From: Dehalococcoidales bacterium
GTDB lineage: Bacteria > Chloroflexota > Dehalococcoidia > Dehalococcoidales > RBG-16-60-22
Assembly: GCA_030603605.1 (NCBI GenBank)
Contig: JAUVXN010000010.1
Span: forward strand, 1-22,003
Length of the DNA: 22,003 nt
Direction: 5' to 3'
Both the position numbers and the translations under genes were made by a program. This document shows positions 11,379 to 19,552 of this stretch, piece by piece (the first letter of the stretch is position 1; each line of letters starts with the position of its first letter). The notes beneath the pieces were generated by a model that was not told the origin of the DNA, searched no databases, and saw nothing but the letters and a program-made list of their open reading frames with translations.

Positions 11379-13376
11379 TCACCATGAAGTCCCGAAAACA
11401 GTGGCGAATTGCACGAAGTCAAGCAGGTCAATGTCGCCATCGTCATCGAAGTCGCCTATTGCATTGTAGTTGTCATCTCCTAGCTCCGAGCCATAAGCCT
11501 CAGCAAAGTAAACGAAGTCAGTCAGGTCAATGTCGTTATCGTCATCGAAGTCGCCCTTGGTTACTTCGGACACGCCGCTGATGGCGAAGGGTGTGCCGCC
11601 TAGCTCTGAGATGTTTGGTGTAGTGTCGGCTGCTCGCACTTTGACCCAGAGAAATTCGTCTGTCGGGTTGTAGCCCTGGTCAGAGCACGCCAGCCACATT
11701 CCCTGAAGGTCATCGAAGACATACGCCGTTGATTCAGCAGTAATGTTGGCATCAGCGAACTTAATGACGATCTGGGTAGCCACCAGGAGACCCCCATCAG
11801 GACAAGCGGTCACCTGGACATCAAAGAAGCCGTCCTCAATTAGGTTGGAGGGCGCATCGGCGTCTGGTTCAGGATTGCTGGCATAACGGCCAACTGTAAT
11901 GCTTGCATCATCGCCGGTGATAGATACCGCCACTCCGACCGTCTCTAAGGCGTCTAGTTCATTAAGTTCATCATCACAGGTAACACTGTCGGCTTCTAAC
12001 CAGGAAACAACCCTGAAGGGCCAGCTTTCAGTAGCCTCGTTCCCAGCGTTGTCGGAGACGCTAACTGTCACATCATGAGTGCCCTCAGCCAGGTCGTCCT
12101 CAGGGGTATAGGTCACAGCAGAATCTGTAAGGGACGAAGCATCGTCTGTGACATCCACGCCATCGACGAGCATCTCCACCGAGTCCTCATCAATGCCAGA
12201 GGTACCACCGCTATAGGTCGCCTTTATCACTGGCGTGGGATCCTCGGTCATGGCATCATCCAGGGGTGATACAACGGTTATCGTCGGGACAGTGTCATCT
12301 ACCCAAGCGTCAATAGAAGTAGGTGACGCCGAATCATCGCCGGCTCCCCAGAAGGGGGTACTAGTAGTGTATTCTACGGTGATGGTAGAACCATCCTCGA
12401 CGTAAAGCTCATCTTCTGCAACTGGAGGTGTGCCCGAGGTGCCGATTGAGCAAGTGAAAACACCGGTATCAGCACCCGTCTCCTCGAGGGCGACTGTGAT
12501 TTCGGTTAATGGGTCGCTAGAACTCTTGGCGGTAACCTTCCAGTTTTCTTCGAGTACTTCGTCCACATCGTAATTAGCCTCAACCGGGTTGATCCTGACG
12601 GAGTCAGTGTTGGCGGCGAAGTTGGGCACCGTCACCTCTACAGTATCGCCGACACTGTAGTACTCCTCGTCCAGGAATATGGGCTCAAGCTCGTAGGTGG
12701 TGCCGGCTATGGTGATGTCGTCGATGTAGGCAGTCCTTTCCTGCACATCCGGCACATATAACTCGACTTGAACTCTGGTGAGCTCATAGTCCAACATTGC
12801 GCTAAGAACCCCGCTTACAGCAGCAGCAAGGGTAGTATAGTCGGTACTAGTTGATCCGTCCCAGGTGCCAACATTTCCGAAGTTGGTATCAAGATCCACC
12901 TCAGTCCACGCATCTAGCACAGTGTCAGGTCCACTTTGTAACATTAATGTTACCTCGGCGAAGTCGGTACTATCAGGATCCTCAAACTTCAGTTCCAATG
13001 CTGGACCATTGGAACTTACGGTGGTCTCAGTCAAATAGTACCAGAAGCCAAAATCTCCGCCTGTAGCGTCATCAAGGTCGCTGAGCGTTGTCCCCGCGGC
13101 TGGAATGAATTCTACGTGGAGGTCATCTTGATTGTCGTCGTTATCGTGCACAAGCTTCACCGAGTAGCTTCCACTGTACGGGTCGTCGCTAATACCTACC
13201 TCGCCAACGCCAACCCACGTCGCTGGCGAATCAGTGGTGGGCTCTGCAAGACTGTAGCCCACGTCGGTGTCAGCCGGAGTGTCAGCCGCAACCGCTGGCA
13301 CCAAAGTCAGTCCAGCCACCAGCGCCAGGGCAAATACCGTGTATAAAACCTTGGTATACAATTTATGTTTGGTCAT
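11379..13376 (-). CDS. Secreted dockerin-containing protein with Ig-like domains
   Basis: The protein has 665 residues from ATG 13376, with AAGGAGG 5 bp upstream. A signal peptide (residues 1-31, ending VPAVAA) is followed by an acidic beta-sandwich region resembling carbohydrate-binding or concanavalin-like folds (about 40-225), a strand-rich region, and an Ig-like domain (TVPTITVVSPLDDAM ... TVSVSDNAGNEAT). The C-terminus (605-665) is a type I-like dockerin with two calcium loops, GDFDDDNDIDLTDFVYFAEA and GDFDDDGDIDLLDFVQFATV. No catalytic domain is recognised. It is the first gene of an operon with the cohesin protein, 13 bp apart, so the two products are probably binding partners at the cell surface. 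Confidence 0.85.
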   Translation of the reverse strand: MTKHKLYTKVLYTVFALALVAGLTLVPAVAADTPADTDVGYSLAEPTTDSPATWVGVGEVGISDDPYSGSYSVKLVHDNDDNQDDLHVEFIPAAGTTLSDLDDATGGDFGFWYYLTETTVSSNGPALELKFEDPDSTDFAEVTLMLQSGPDTVLDAWTEVDLDTNFGNVGTWDGSTSTDYTTLAAAVSGVLSAMLDYELTRVQVELYVPDVQERTAYIDDITIAGTTYELEPIFLDEEYYSVGDTVEVTVPNFAANTDSVRINPVEANYDVDEVLEENWKVTAKSSSDPLTEITVALEETGADTGVFTCSIGTSGTPPVAEDELYVEDGSTITVEYTTSTPFWGAGDDSASPTSIDAWVDDTVPTITVVSPLDDAMTEDPTPVIKATYSGGTSGIDEDSVEMLVDGVDVTDDASSLTDSAVTYTPEDDLAEGTHDVTVSVSDNAGNEATESWPFRVVSWLEADSVTCDDELNELDALETVGVAVSITGDDASITVGRYASNPEPDADAPSNLIEDGFFDVQVTACPDGGLLVATQIVIKFADANITAESTAYVFDDLQGMWLACSDQGYNPTDEFLWVKVRAADTTPNISELGGTPFAISGVSEVTKGDFDDDNDIDLTDFVYFAEAYGSELGDDNYNAIGDFDDDGDIDLLDFVQFATVFGTSW

Positions 13377-13462
13377 GTATTCCTCCTTATGTTATGTTTG
13401 TTTTTCCCTAGTCTTTCCAAGTTGCCACTCAGTCTTTCCTGAGAGCCAATTCTTCATAAGCA

Positions 13463-13669
13463 TCACCCCCTTTTTATTTCGCCAATCAACATGGGCTCCT
13501 TTAGGGCTTCAAACCCCCATTCATGTCCACAACTCCAGCATCCCCAGCCAGCATTCACCACCGATCTCTTGCCGACCTTTACCTGCTTAACTGCTGCAAC
13601 ATGCTCGCCGTGATACTTTCCCTCAGCGCCACAGTCCGGGCATTTTTTGCCCATTCCTTCTTTATTCAC
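13463..13669 (-). CDS. Small zinc-ribbon protein
   Basis: The frame has 68 residues from GTG 13669 (GAGG just upstream) or 63 from ATG 13654. Two CxxC pairs, KKCPDCGAEG near the start and GCWSCGHEWGFE in the second half, are separated by about 30 residues including a basic segment (AVKQVKVGKRSVV). This spacing fits a treble-clef or zinc-ribbon fold. It lies about 90 bp upstream of the dockerin gene on the same strand and could be cotranscribed. It is not DUF5679. The function is unknown; nucleic-acid or protein binding is typical of such small ribbons. Confidence 0.6.
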   Translation of the reverse strand: MNKEGMGKKCPDCGAEGKYHGEHVAAVKQVKVGKRSVVNAGWGCWSCGHEWGFEALKEPMLIGEIKRG

Positions 13670-14052
13670 TTCCCCTCAGCTTCTTTAGAGCTCTTACCTC
13701 TGCGTCAGGATGAATTAACAAAATCCTGTGCATCTCCATAGGCATCGTCTCGTTCAACTAATATCCTGATAACAGCTTGCTACCTTCCTTATATTAAATG
13801 ATGCCATCAATATTTGTCAAGATGTGTCCAATAACTTCCTGTTGCTTCTAGTTGTGCCTAACTATCCTTGGTTTGATATTCTTAGGTCAACAAGGATAAA
13901 CTTCCAGCTTTTGGTCGGTCGGGGCGGAAAGTAAAAGACAGGCCTCGGAATCCTGGAGGGATTCGAGTAAGCTCATTTTTCGATTAACGAGGCCTCTCTT
14001 AATGGATAGCAGGACTGAGCTAGTGGTAAGGCTGAAGATGCAATAGAGGGAG
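13670..14052. other. Intergenic stretch with one complex hairpin
   Basis: No gene is supported. An inverted repeat AGGCCTCG (13940-13947) / CGAGGCCT (13988-13995) encloses a smaller stem GAATCC / GGATTC. It could be a structured RNA or an old insertion boundary; I cannot assign it. The stretch leads into the excisionase-like gene. Confidence 0.4.
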
Positions 14053-14298
14053 GTGGGAGGAAGAGAGGGGCAGGCGGGGTTGAGAGTGACCGAAAAGGAT
14101 AAGCACGTGGTAAAGGAAGACGAATTAAACCGAAGTGCGGAGAGGATATTCCTGACGCTTCGGGAAGCGCAGCGCTTTTTAGGCATAAGCCATCAAACGA
14201 TGTATAAGCTTATGAAGGAGGGGCTGCCTTCTCATAAGATAGCGAGAAACCGGGTGTTCTTCAGGGAAGACCTTATCCAATGGATAAGAGACCACTGA
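14053..14298 (+). CDS. Excisionase-type helix-turn-helix protein
   Basis: The frame has up to 81 residues from GTG 14053; a GTG at 14086 with GGCGGGG upstream gives a more likely protein of about 70. The core, FLTLREAQRFLGISHQTMYK then LMKEGLPSHKIARNRVFFRE and DLIQWIRDH, is the MerR-like winged HTH of the HTH_17/excisionase family (L..eA..lLgvs..tvyrl...G.p..ki....rf....l..wl). Such proteins bind DNA as recombination directionality factors or as simple regulators. It converges on a second HTH_17 protein, with tandem 12-bp repeats between them, and an integrase gene lies 1 kb further right. Confidence 0.75.
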   Translation: MGGREGQAGLRVTEKDKHVVKEDELNRSAERIFLTLREAQRFLGISHQTMYKLMKEGLPSHKIARNRVFFREDLIQWIRDH

Positions 14299-14374
14299 TT
14301 GGTGAACGATTAAAGCAAGGGTTACTTTGAATATGCTGGGAGTTTGAGCCGGGATCCTGGCATAATGGGCTGTG

Positions 14375-14410
14375 TTGTTAGATTGTTTGTTAGACTTTTT
14401 GTTAGACCTT
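14375..14410 (+). repeat. Three tandem 12-bp direct repeats
   Basis: TTGTTAGA occurs at 14375, 14387 and 14399, exactly 12 bp apart, and the four remaining bases are similar (TTGT, CTTT, CCTT). The array sits between the convergent HTH genes at 14053-14298 and 14437-14739. Regular spacing near one helical turn suggests cooperative protein binding, for example by an excisionase-like protein. Confidence 0.65.
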
Positions 14411-14436
14411 AACGAGGGGTAACACTGGCCTTTGCT

Positions 14437-14739
14437 CTATGGGGGAAATGGCTGCTTGACCTTGGGAGTAGTGATGGGCGCTGGGGATTGCTGTGCCGGG
14501 AAAGGTTGAAGGACTTTGGGGATGCGCTCTGTAATCTCATGGCGCTGGTATTTTCTCTTTGCACCGATTGTTTGCAATCTCTGAACCTCGCTCCTGGGTA
14601 TGACCGGGGTCTTTCCCAGCTTTAGTCTGGTCACCTTGTTTCTGGCGATCCAACGGTATAAAGTCGCACGATTTATATCAAGTTCCCTGGCAGCGTCCTC
14701 CAGGGAAAGAATCTGATTTGAGACAAATTTAATTTCCAC
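14437..14739 (-). CDS. Excisionase/HTH_17-family DNA-binding protein
   Basis: This 100-residue protein starts at ATG 14739. Residues 10-50 (ILSLEDAARELDINRATLYR, WIARNKVTRLKLGKTPVIPR) are a MerR-type helix-turn-helix of the HTH_17 family. A basic linker (GAKRKYQRHEITERI) follows, and then a proline-rich tail (VLQPFPAQQSPAPITTPKVK) probably disordered. No strong ribosome site is visible. It faces the other HTH_17 gene tail to tail. It could regulate the integrase region or the tandem 12-bp repeats next to its 3' end. Confidence 0.7.
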   Translation of the reverse strand: MEIKFVSNQILSLEDAARELDINRATLYRWIARNKVTRLKLGKTPVIPRSEVQRLQTIGAKRKYQRHEITERIPKVLQPFPAQQSPAPITTPKVKQPFPP

Positions 14740-14880
14740 TTTGGGATGTTGTACCTCAATTTCTTATCTTTGTCACTAGAAGGGAAAAAATTTAAGGGAG
14801 TTGGTGTCGCGAACGATAGAGGTTAGAATAGCGAAGGAGGAGGCGTAGCCTAATAGCTGGCTTTGCCTCCCCCGTCTGAC

Positions 14881-15081
14881 CTAGCGGCGCTTCTTGCGGC
14901 TGGCAAAGGCTACCAGGTGGCGGTATTCCTTGGCATCGAGGGTTACCTGGGTGGCCTGGTTGCCCTTGGTCTGAACAATCTGAATTAGCCTCTTGCCCTT
15001 ACCGGTGCTGACGATCCTGGCCATGGTGACGGCTCCCTCTGGCTGCCTCTCTGAGTGTAAGATTGCTTCTCTGACTCTCAT
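14881..15081 (-). CDS. Small basic hypothetical protein
   Basis: This 66-residue protein starts at ATG 15081 with a strong AAGGAGG 7 bp upstream; an internal ATG at residue 20 (MARIVSTGKG) is possible but has no ribosome site. It is very basic, ends in SRKKRR, and the middle (RLIQIVQTKGNQATQVTLDA) would form a short beta hairpin. No family is recognised. A REP-like hairpin lies directly upstream of the ribosome site, the same placement as for the DUF5679 genes. Confidence 0.6.
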   Translation of the reverse strand: MRVREAILHSERQPEGAVTMARIVSTGKGKRLIQIVQTKGNQATQVTLDAKEYRHLVAFASRKKRR

Positions 15082-15098
15082 AATGATCCTCCTTCCGT

Positions 15099-15125
15099 CA
15101 GGCGGGGATAAACCCCGCCACTACT
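15099..15125 (-). repeat. REP-like hairpin, copy 6
   Basis: GGCGGGG, ATAAA, CCCCGCC, ACTAC, far from the other copies but again just upstream of a ribosome site. On the minus strand its TAG ends a short open stretch (SIDIDFIWEAKVKAPQQLKQ) that looks like the tail of a lost gene. Confidence 0.85.
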
Positions 15126-15263
15126 GTTTAAGCTGCTGTGGTGCTTTAACTTTTGCCTCCCAAATAAAATCAATATCGATTGACTTAACGCCGCTTTCCT
15201 GTCAAAATACTATAATAGTACCGTTTGGGGATAACAAAAGAAGGTTTTCTAAAAGGGGAGCAA

Positions 15264-16166
15264 ATGACTAAGCAAGAGCTTTTACACAAAGTTAATGAAG
15301 AACTGGCTGGATCAGGCGATCATACCATCCGGCAGTTCTGCTCTATCATTGCCAGGTTTTATGATTTCAGCAAAGGTGAATTCACACGAACCCAAGTCGT
15401 CAATTACATCAAGAAGTTGGAGAAGGAAGGCTATGCCGCTGGAACCAGAGCAATGCAGTTCAGGGTACTGAAGCGAGGCTTTGAAATAGCTCACAGAATT
15501 GATAACAGCATTGAGTGGCCGTTTTATAAAAGAGCACCAGCAGAATTGCCGATTGACGTAGCGGAATGGGATGTTAAAGCGCCTGTCATTCCCATAGAGG
15601 AACTAAAGGTTACTATTGAAGGTGCAAAGAATAGTAAGGTGCCTCCTGATTTGTCATCACTTGTAGCTGTATCGACTATTTACGGTCTACGGAGAATCGA
15701 GATGATAGAACTCGTGCCTGAATTTCTAGATTTAGATAAGGGCACATTGAGAGTGGTAACAGCGAAGCATGGCCGGGCAAGAGAGCACCTGATCCCGGAT
15801 GAGATAAAGCCTTATTTAAGTGCTTATCCTTTTGGTAAATACACTGAATTTAAGCTGTCTCAGGTTTATCATGAAATTAAGAAGACAGTAGGTCTTCCTA
15901 GCGTTTATGGGGAGGGCTTTCATAGTGTGCGTAGAGCCTTAACAACGGCTTTATCCTATATTTTCCCTGAGCCTATAGTTGAAGATTTCATGAGATGGAG
16001 GAAACCAAAAACTATGAGGATGGTCCGGCATTATTGGACTCCCCCTTCTTCACAGGTTGTAGAAAAGATCGTTTTTGGGCTTGAACCCTTCCCTACCTAT
16101 GGTGGGGAGCTTGTGTATGGGAAACATCCGTTTCTTGATTTCTGGAGGGGAGAAATAGGGCAATAG
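15264..16166 (+). CDS. Tyrosine recombinase / phage-type integrase
   Basis: The protein has 300 residues from ATG 15264, selected for AAAAGGGGAG just upstream; the frame stays open to 15225. Residues about 1-85 form a SAM-like core-binding domain. The catalytic domain shows Arg143 (YGLRRIEMIEL), Lys168 (TAKHGR), His220-x-x-Arg223 (FHSVRRALTT) and Tyr257 in MRMVRHYW. The usual box II LGH is replaced by MRWRKPK. The catalytic set is complete, so it may be active, though the box II variation places it away from classical phage integrases; archaeal-type or chloroflexal recombinases are possible relatives. TATAAT occurs at 15211. No flanking tRNA attachment site is visible. Confidence 0.8.
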   Translation: MTKQELLHKVNEELAGSGDHTIRQFCSIIARFYDFSKGEFTRTQVVNYIKKLEKEGYAAGTRAMQFRVLKRGFEIAHRIDNSIEWPFYKRAPAELPIDVAEWDVKAPVIPIEELKVTIEGAKNSKVPPDLSSLVAVSTIYGLRRIEMIELVPEFLDLDKGTLRVVTAKHGRAREHLIPDEIKPYLSAYPFGKYTEFKLSQVYHEIKKTVGLPSVYGEGFHSVRRALTTALSYIFPEPIVEDFMRWRKPKTMRMVRHYWTPPSSQVVEKIVFGLEPFPTYGGELVYGKHPFLDFWRGEIGQ

Positions 16167-16322
16167 GCTTTTTTATATGTCGCAAAAGAAGTTAGAGGGG
16201 CAACCAGCGTGAAATTATAGGGGGGTTTTGGGCAAAAATATAAAGGATGGTAAGACTAGAAGCAATGCGAGAGGGGAGAGCGAGGGCAAGTGCAGCAAAA
16301 AGAAGGATAAGGAGGCAAAACG

Positions 16323-16748
16323 ATGCCTGGAAGAAAGCCGAGAGGAATAACAGAGAAAAGAGCAATTAAAGTAGCCAGATTACCGGCTGAACAGGAGTTA
16401 ACTTACATAGTTTGCCCCTTATGCGGAAGGTCAAGAATTTTGGAGCTGTCGGATAGCACCATTGAACGAAAGCCAGAGAAGAGTAAGAGGCTACGCTGGG
16501 ACTTCTTTGACCCTAACATAAGCGGTTTTGTGCAGATCAGAACTGGCGGTGGTAAGGTGGCAAGCGATTTAGAGACAATGAAGTTCAGGGGAAGAGGTTC
16601 GGCTCGTGGTGCTGGCTTTCGTCTAAAGCGGGCTTTGAATTTGGAAGAGGCAAGCAAGGACAGGCGGTTTAGGGACCAAATTGAGGCTATTAAGACGCAA
16701 ATTAAAAAGCTTCAGATAGTTATTGAAAACTTTGATTATCCTCGATGA
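16323..16748 (+). CDS. Hypothetical protein with CPLCGR motif
   Basis: This 141-residue protein starts at ATG 16323 with AAGGAGG 7 bp upstream. A basic N-terminus is followed by YIVCPLCGRSRILEL (one CxxC pair only), a central DFFDPNISGFVQIRTGGGK stretch and a predicted coiled-coil C-terminus (EEASKDRRFRDQIEAIKTQI). A single knuckle suggests dimeric metal binding or a degenerate ribbon. No family is recognised. It follows the integrase by 156 bp on the same strand and may belong to the same integrated element. Confidence 0.65.
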   Translation: MPGRKPRGITEKRAIKVARLPAEQELTYIVCPLCGRSRILELSDSTIERKPEKSKRLRWDFFDPNISGFVQIRTGGGKVASDLETMKFRGRGSARGAGFRLKRALNLEEASKDRRFRDQIEAIKTQIKKLQIVIENFDYPR

Positions 16749-16985
16749 CAATTGGACTGTACCCCTACGGCTGTTCTATCCCTCATTATAGGATAGTGGC
16801 ATGGTTGACCTTGGCTCTGGCAAGCACTGGGGTTAGTAGGCAGCGACGCTAGTCAACTGAACACTTCGTCATAATGTTATTTCTCTTGACCACTCGGAGT
16901 CTCAGAGTTTATACTCCCAAATGAGAAAGACGGTGACATTCCATACATTTCACAGACCGTAAAGATTTTGCAGAGGGGGCAGCAA

Positions 16986-17552
16986 ATGCAAGAACATTTA
17001 CCCTCATACGAGGAAGCGTTGTCAATTCTTAAGGAATTTAACAGCAACGATAGCCTACTGAAACACGCCTATTCCGTTGAGGGGGTGATGCGTTATATAG
17101 CACGGAAGAGGGGAGAAGATGAGGAAAAATGGGGAATTGTCGGACTGATGCATGACCTTGACTACGAGCGTTACCCCGAGCAGCACTGTGAGAAATCACG
17201 AGAGATATTGAATGAACGAGGTTGGCCTGAGGAGCACGTACGAGCAATTGTCTCTCACGGTTGGGGTATATGCAGTAGTGTTGAGCCCAAGACTGAGATG
17301 GAAAAGACACTGTATACCGTCGGCGAACTCACCGGACTCATCACGGCAGTCGCAATAATCAGACCGTCGAAGAGCGTGGCAGACCTCGAAGCGAAGTCGG
17401 TTATGAAGAAATGGAAGGATAAGTCATTTGCTGCCGGTGTGAACCGATCTGTAATTGAAAAGGGCACAGCAATGCTGGGAGTGGAGTTAAAAGATCTCAT
17501 TACTGACGTGATTATGGGTATGCGCGATGTAGCTGATCGAATAGGGCTATGA
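16986..17552 (+). CDS. HD-domain hydrolase
   Basis: The protein has 188 residues from ATG 16986, chosen because AGAGGGGG lies 6-7 bp upstream; an in-frame TTG at 16968 is less likely. The HD signature is complete: His27 (LLKHAYSVEGVMR), His56-Asp57 in LMHDLDYERYPEQH, and a later His in AIVSHGWG. This HDIG-type fold hydrolyses phosphate esters, often of nucleotides. The second half (TGLITAVAIIRPSKSVADLE, SVMKKWKDKSFAAGVNR) matches the single-domain HD proteins common in anaerobes, whose substrate is unknown. It stands alone, with about 220 bp upstream and 260 bp downstream that show no gene. Confidence 0.8.
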   Translation: MQEHLPSYEEALSILKEFNSNDSLLKHAYSVEGVMRYIARKRGEDEEKWGIVGLMHDLDYERYPEQHCEKSREILNERGWPEEHVRAIVSHGWGICSSVEPKTEMEKTLYTVGELTGLITAVAIIRPSKSVADLEAKSVMKKWKDKSFAAGVNRSVIEKGTAMLGVELKDLITDVIMGMRDVADRIGL

Positions 17553-17809
17553 TAATGCAGTTCCCATATTCTAGTCAGGTATAATTGAACATTAAGCCAG
17601 AATGTGCAAGCATGAATTGCCGAGCCCCTGAAACCAGTGTAGCCACCCTTCAACTATATCCTTGCCCGTAAGATTAAGGCATACGCCTACTAGTTAGGCT
17701 CACGCTCAAGCCGTGGCTGACTTTGACGTTGGCGTCCCGTCACAGCGGGTTACAACTCACCACACCAATCGTGGTTTCGGAGGTCGGTGGACTGTATCAG
17801 ACGATATGA

Positions 17810-18181
17810 GACACGATGGAACGGCACTATGAACTCGAGATTAGGAAGTTGAGGTGGAAGGATGCCGCCGGAACGTACGAGGGTGGTTTCTTGTGGCAGC
17901 CTAGCGTGATCCTTGGCCGACCAAATACCTTCTTGGGCTATCCAATCCACACCCAGGACGATATGGCTACCCTCGCAGGGACAGAAGGCGTTATAGCAGC
18001 GTTCGGAAACTTCATGGTTGGGTATCGTATCCTCGATCATACGAACAATATGAGCGTTCAGCGCCTGGTTGAGCTCTACGCTGAAGCTGGCCTGGTAGGT
18101 TTCAAGGTCCATAAGCGGGTCGGCGGATATTGTATCCGGCCAGCCAACAAGAGCATTATTCTGCTTACTGAGCACGCATAG
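17810..18181 (+). pseudogene. HK97-type major capsid protein, C-terminal remnant
   Basis: The open stretch begins after a stop at 17807, and the first ATG is at 17816, giving 121 residues. It reads IRKLRWKDAAGTYEGGFLWQ, then LGRPNTFLGYPIHTQDDM, FGNFMVGYRILDHTNN and FKVHKRVGGYCIRPANKSII. This is the C-terminal third of HK97-fold phage major capsid proteins (LkDa.G.yl..p, llG.Pv.....m, fGdf..gY.i.dr, rvgg.v...aik.l). Full proteins are about 300-400 residues, so the shell-forming N-terminus and P-loop region are missing. No terminase, portal or protease gene is present. It marks a decayed prophage. Confidence 0.75.
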
Positions 18182-18200
18182 TGGGGGCATAGCAAGGTAA

Positions 18201-18240
18201 GAGAGGAGAGTGGCTCCACGGCCACTCTCCTCTCTTTGGT
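18201..18240. terminator. Rho-independent terminator
   Basis: A perfect 14-bp stem, GAGAGGAGAGTGGC (18201-18214) / GCCACTCTCCTCTC (18221-18234), has the loop TCCACG and is followed by TTTGGTT. It closes transcription from the capsid remnant and separates it from the hydrolase genes. Confidence 0.75.
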
Positions 18241-18352
18241 TATACCCTGGATTTCCTATATCAAACCGGGGGTACAGCAAGGTTTCTATGGTAAAATATC
18301 TTCAAAAGCCCCTTGTTCGGCCACATTAGACGGGGCTAATTAGAGGAACCCA

Positions 18353-19549
18353 ATGGGTGAAAAGGCGTCGGTTTATATAAAAAAAACGATTCTTTTAATT
18401 TCAATTCTTTCATTATTAATTGTCGGTTGCCAATTAGAACCTCCCAGTATATTCACTTATCGACCACCTGAGAATATTAATGATGGACTTGACGTCGGCA
18501 CTTTAGATGAAGTGAATATTGATTCAGTGTTGATTGAAAAAGCAGTCAATAGAATATACGCCGGCCGGTATAAAGAAATACATTCAATGCTTATTTTCAA
18601 GGATAACAAGCTGGTATTAGAAGAGTATTTTACGGGTCATGGATACAAATGGGATGCTGCTAAGCATCACGATGAATTGGTGACCTGGGACAGGACAATG
18701 TTACATGATGTTAAGTCTGTGACCAAAAGTATTACTTCAACCTGTATCGGAATCGCGATAGATCATAGTTTTATCGAAAGTGTTCATCAATCCATATTTG
18801 ACTATTTACCGGAACATCAGCACCTCAATACAGGTGGGAAAGATAAAATTACCATCGAACATCTGCTGACCATGACCTCCGGATTAGAGTGGGATGAGTG
18901 GGGTGCGCCTCTCAGCAGCACGGATAATGACATCATTGGCTTGTGGTTTCACTGTGATGATCAGATCACTTGTATTTTAGAAAGGCCACTGGTAGATGAA
19001 CCAGGGACAAGTTTTACTTATTCAGGTGGAAATATGATTGTTTTGGGTGAAATCATTAAGAATGCTACAAAAATGAATATTGATGAGTTTTCTCGAAAAT
19101 ATTTGTTTGAGCCCTTAGGGATTGCTTCTTCTAATTGGACAGTACGATACGAAAATGGTGTGATTGAAGCAGCCGGTAGTTTAGAAATTACACCAAGAGC
19201 GATGGCTAAAATTGGTGTGACATTTCTAAATAAGGGAGTTTGGAATGGGAAGCAAATTATTTCCGAACAATGGGTCGATAAAAGCGCCACTTCATTTCCC
19301 GGTAACCATGGGATTAATGTCCCGGGTGAAGATTCGGGGAGAAATGGTTATTCCTATTCGTGGTGGATAAGAACATTTTCTAATTCAGGTAAAAGAATAA
19401 ATATGTATTCTGCCATGGGTTGGGGAGGACAGTATATTATGGTCTTCCCTGAATTAAACACAGTGGTTGTTTTCACAGGTGGCACTTACACATCTAAAGT
19501 ACGGGTATTTAATATTCTTGAAGAACATGTTATACCCGCTATTGTTTAA
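18353..19549 (+). CDS. Serine hydrolase lipoprotein (beta-lactamase / PBP4* family), AT-rich
   Basis: The protein has 398 residues from ATG 18353. A lipoprotein signal ends in LIVGC (Cys26), so the protein is probably anchored on the outer face of the membrane. The beta-lactamase-like fold shows SVTK at 122-125 (nucleophile Ser122, Lys125), YSG at 223-225 in place of the common YxN, and GWGGQYIMVF in place of HGG. Such class C-like enzymes include esterases, peptidases and D-amino-acid hydrolases; the substrate is unknown and resistance is not implied. The gene is clearly AT-richer than the homologous gene 3 bp downstream. Confidence 0.85.
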   Translation: MGEKASVYIKKTILLISILSLLIVGCQLEPPSIFTYRPPENINDGLDVGTLDEVNIDSVLIEKAVNRIYAGRYKEIHSMLIFKDNKLVLEEYFTGHGYKWDAAKHHDELVTWDRTMLHDVKSVTKSITSTCIGIAIDHSFIESVHQSIFDYLPEHQHLNTGGKDKITIEHLLTMTSGLEWDEWGAPLSSTDNDIIGLWFHCDDQITCILERPLVDEPGTSFTYSGGNMIVLGEIIKNATKMNIDEFSRKYLFEPLGIASSNWTVRYENGVIEAAGSLEITPRAMAKIGVTFLNKGVWNGKQIISEQWVDKSATSFPGNHGINVPGEDSGRNGYSYSWWIRTFSNSGKRINMYSAMGWGGQYIMVFPELNTVVVFTGGTYTSKVRVFNILEEHVIPAIV

Positions 19550-19552
19550 GTT

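Noticed and set aside
13887..14186. Minus-strand frame opposite the first excisionase-like gene.
   Set aside because: It is Ser/Leu-rich shadow sequence; the plus strand holds the HTH_17 pattern.
15180..15216. TTGACT and TATAAT as a promoter for the recombinase.
   Set aside because: The spacing is 25 bp, too long for a sigma-70 pair; only the TATAAT box is mentioned.
17750..18280. Long minus-strand frame opposite the capsid remnant.
   Set aside because: The plus strand carries a clear HK97 capsid pattern; the minus frame has no recognisable motif and crosses the terminator.
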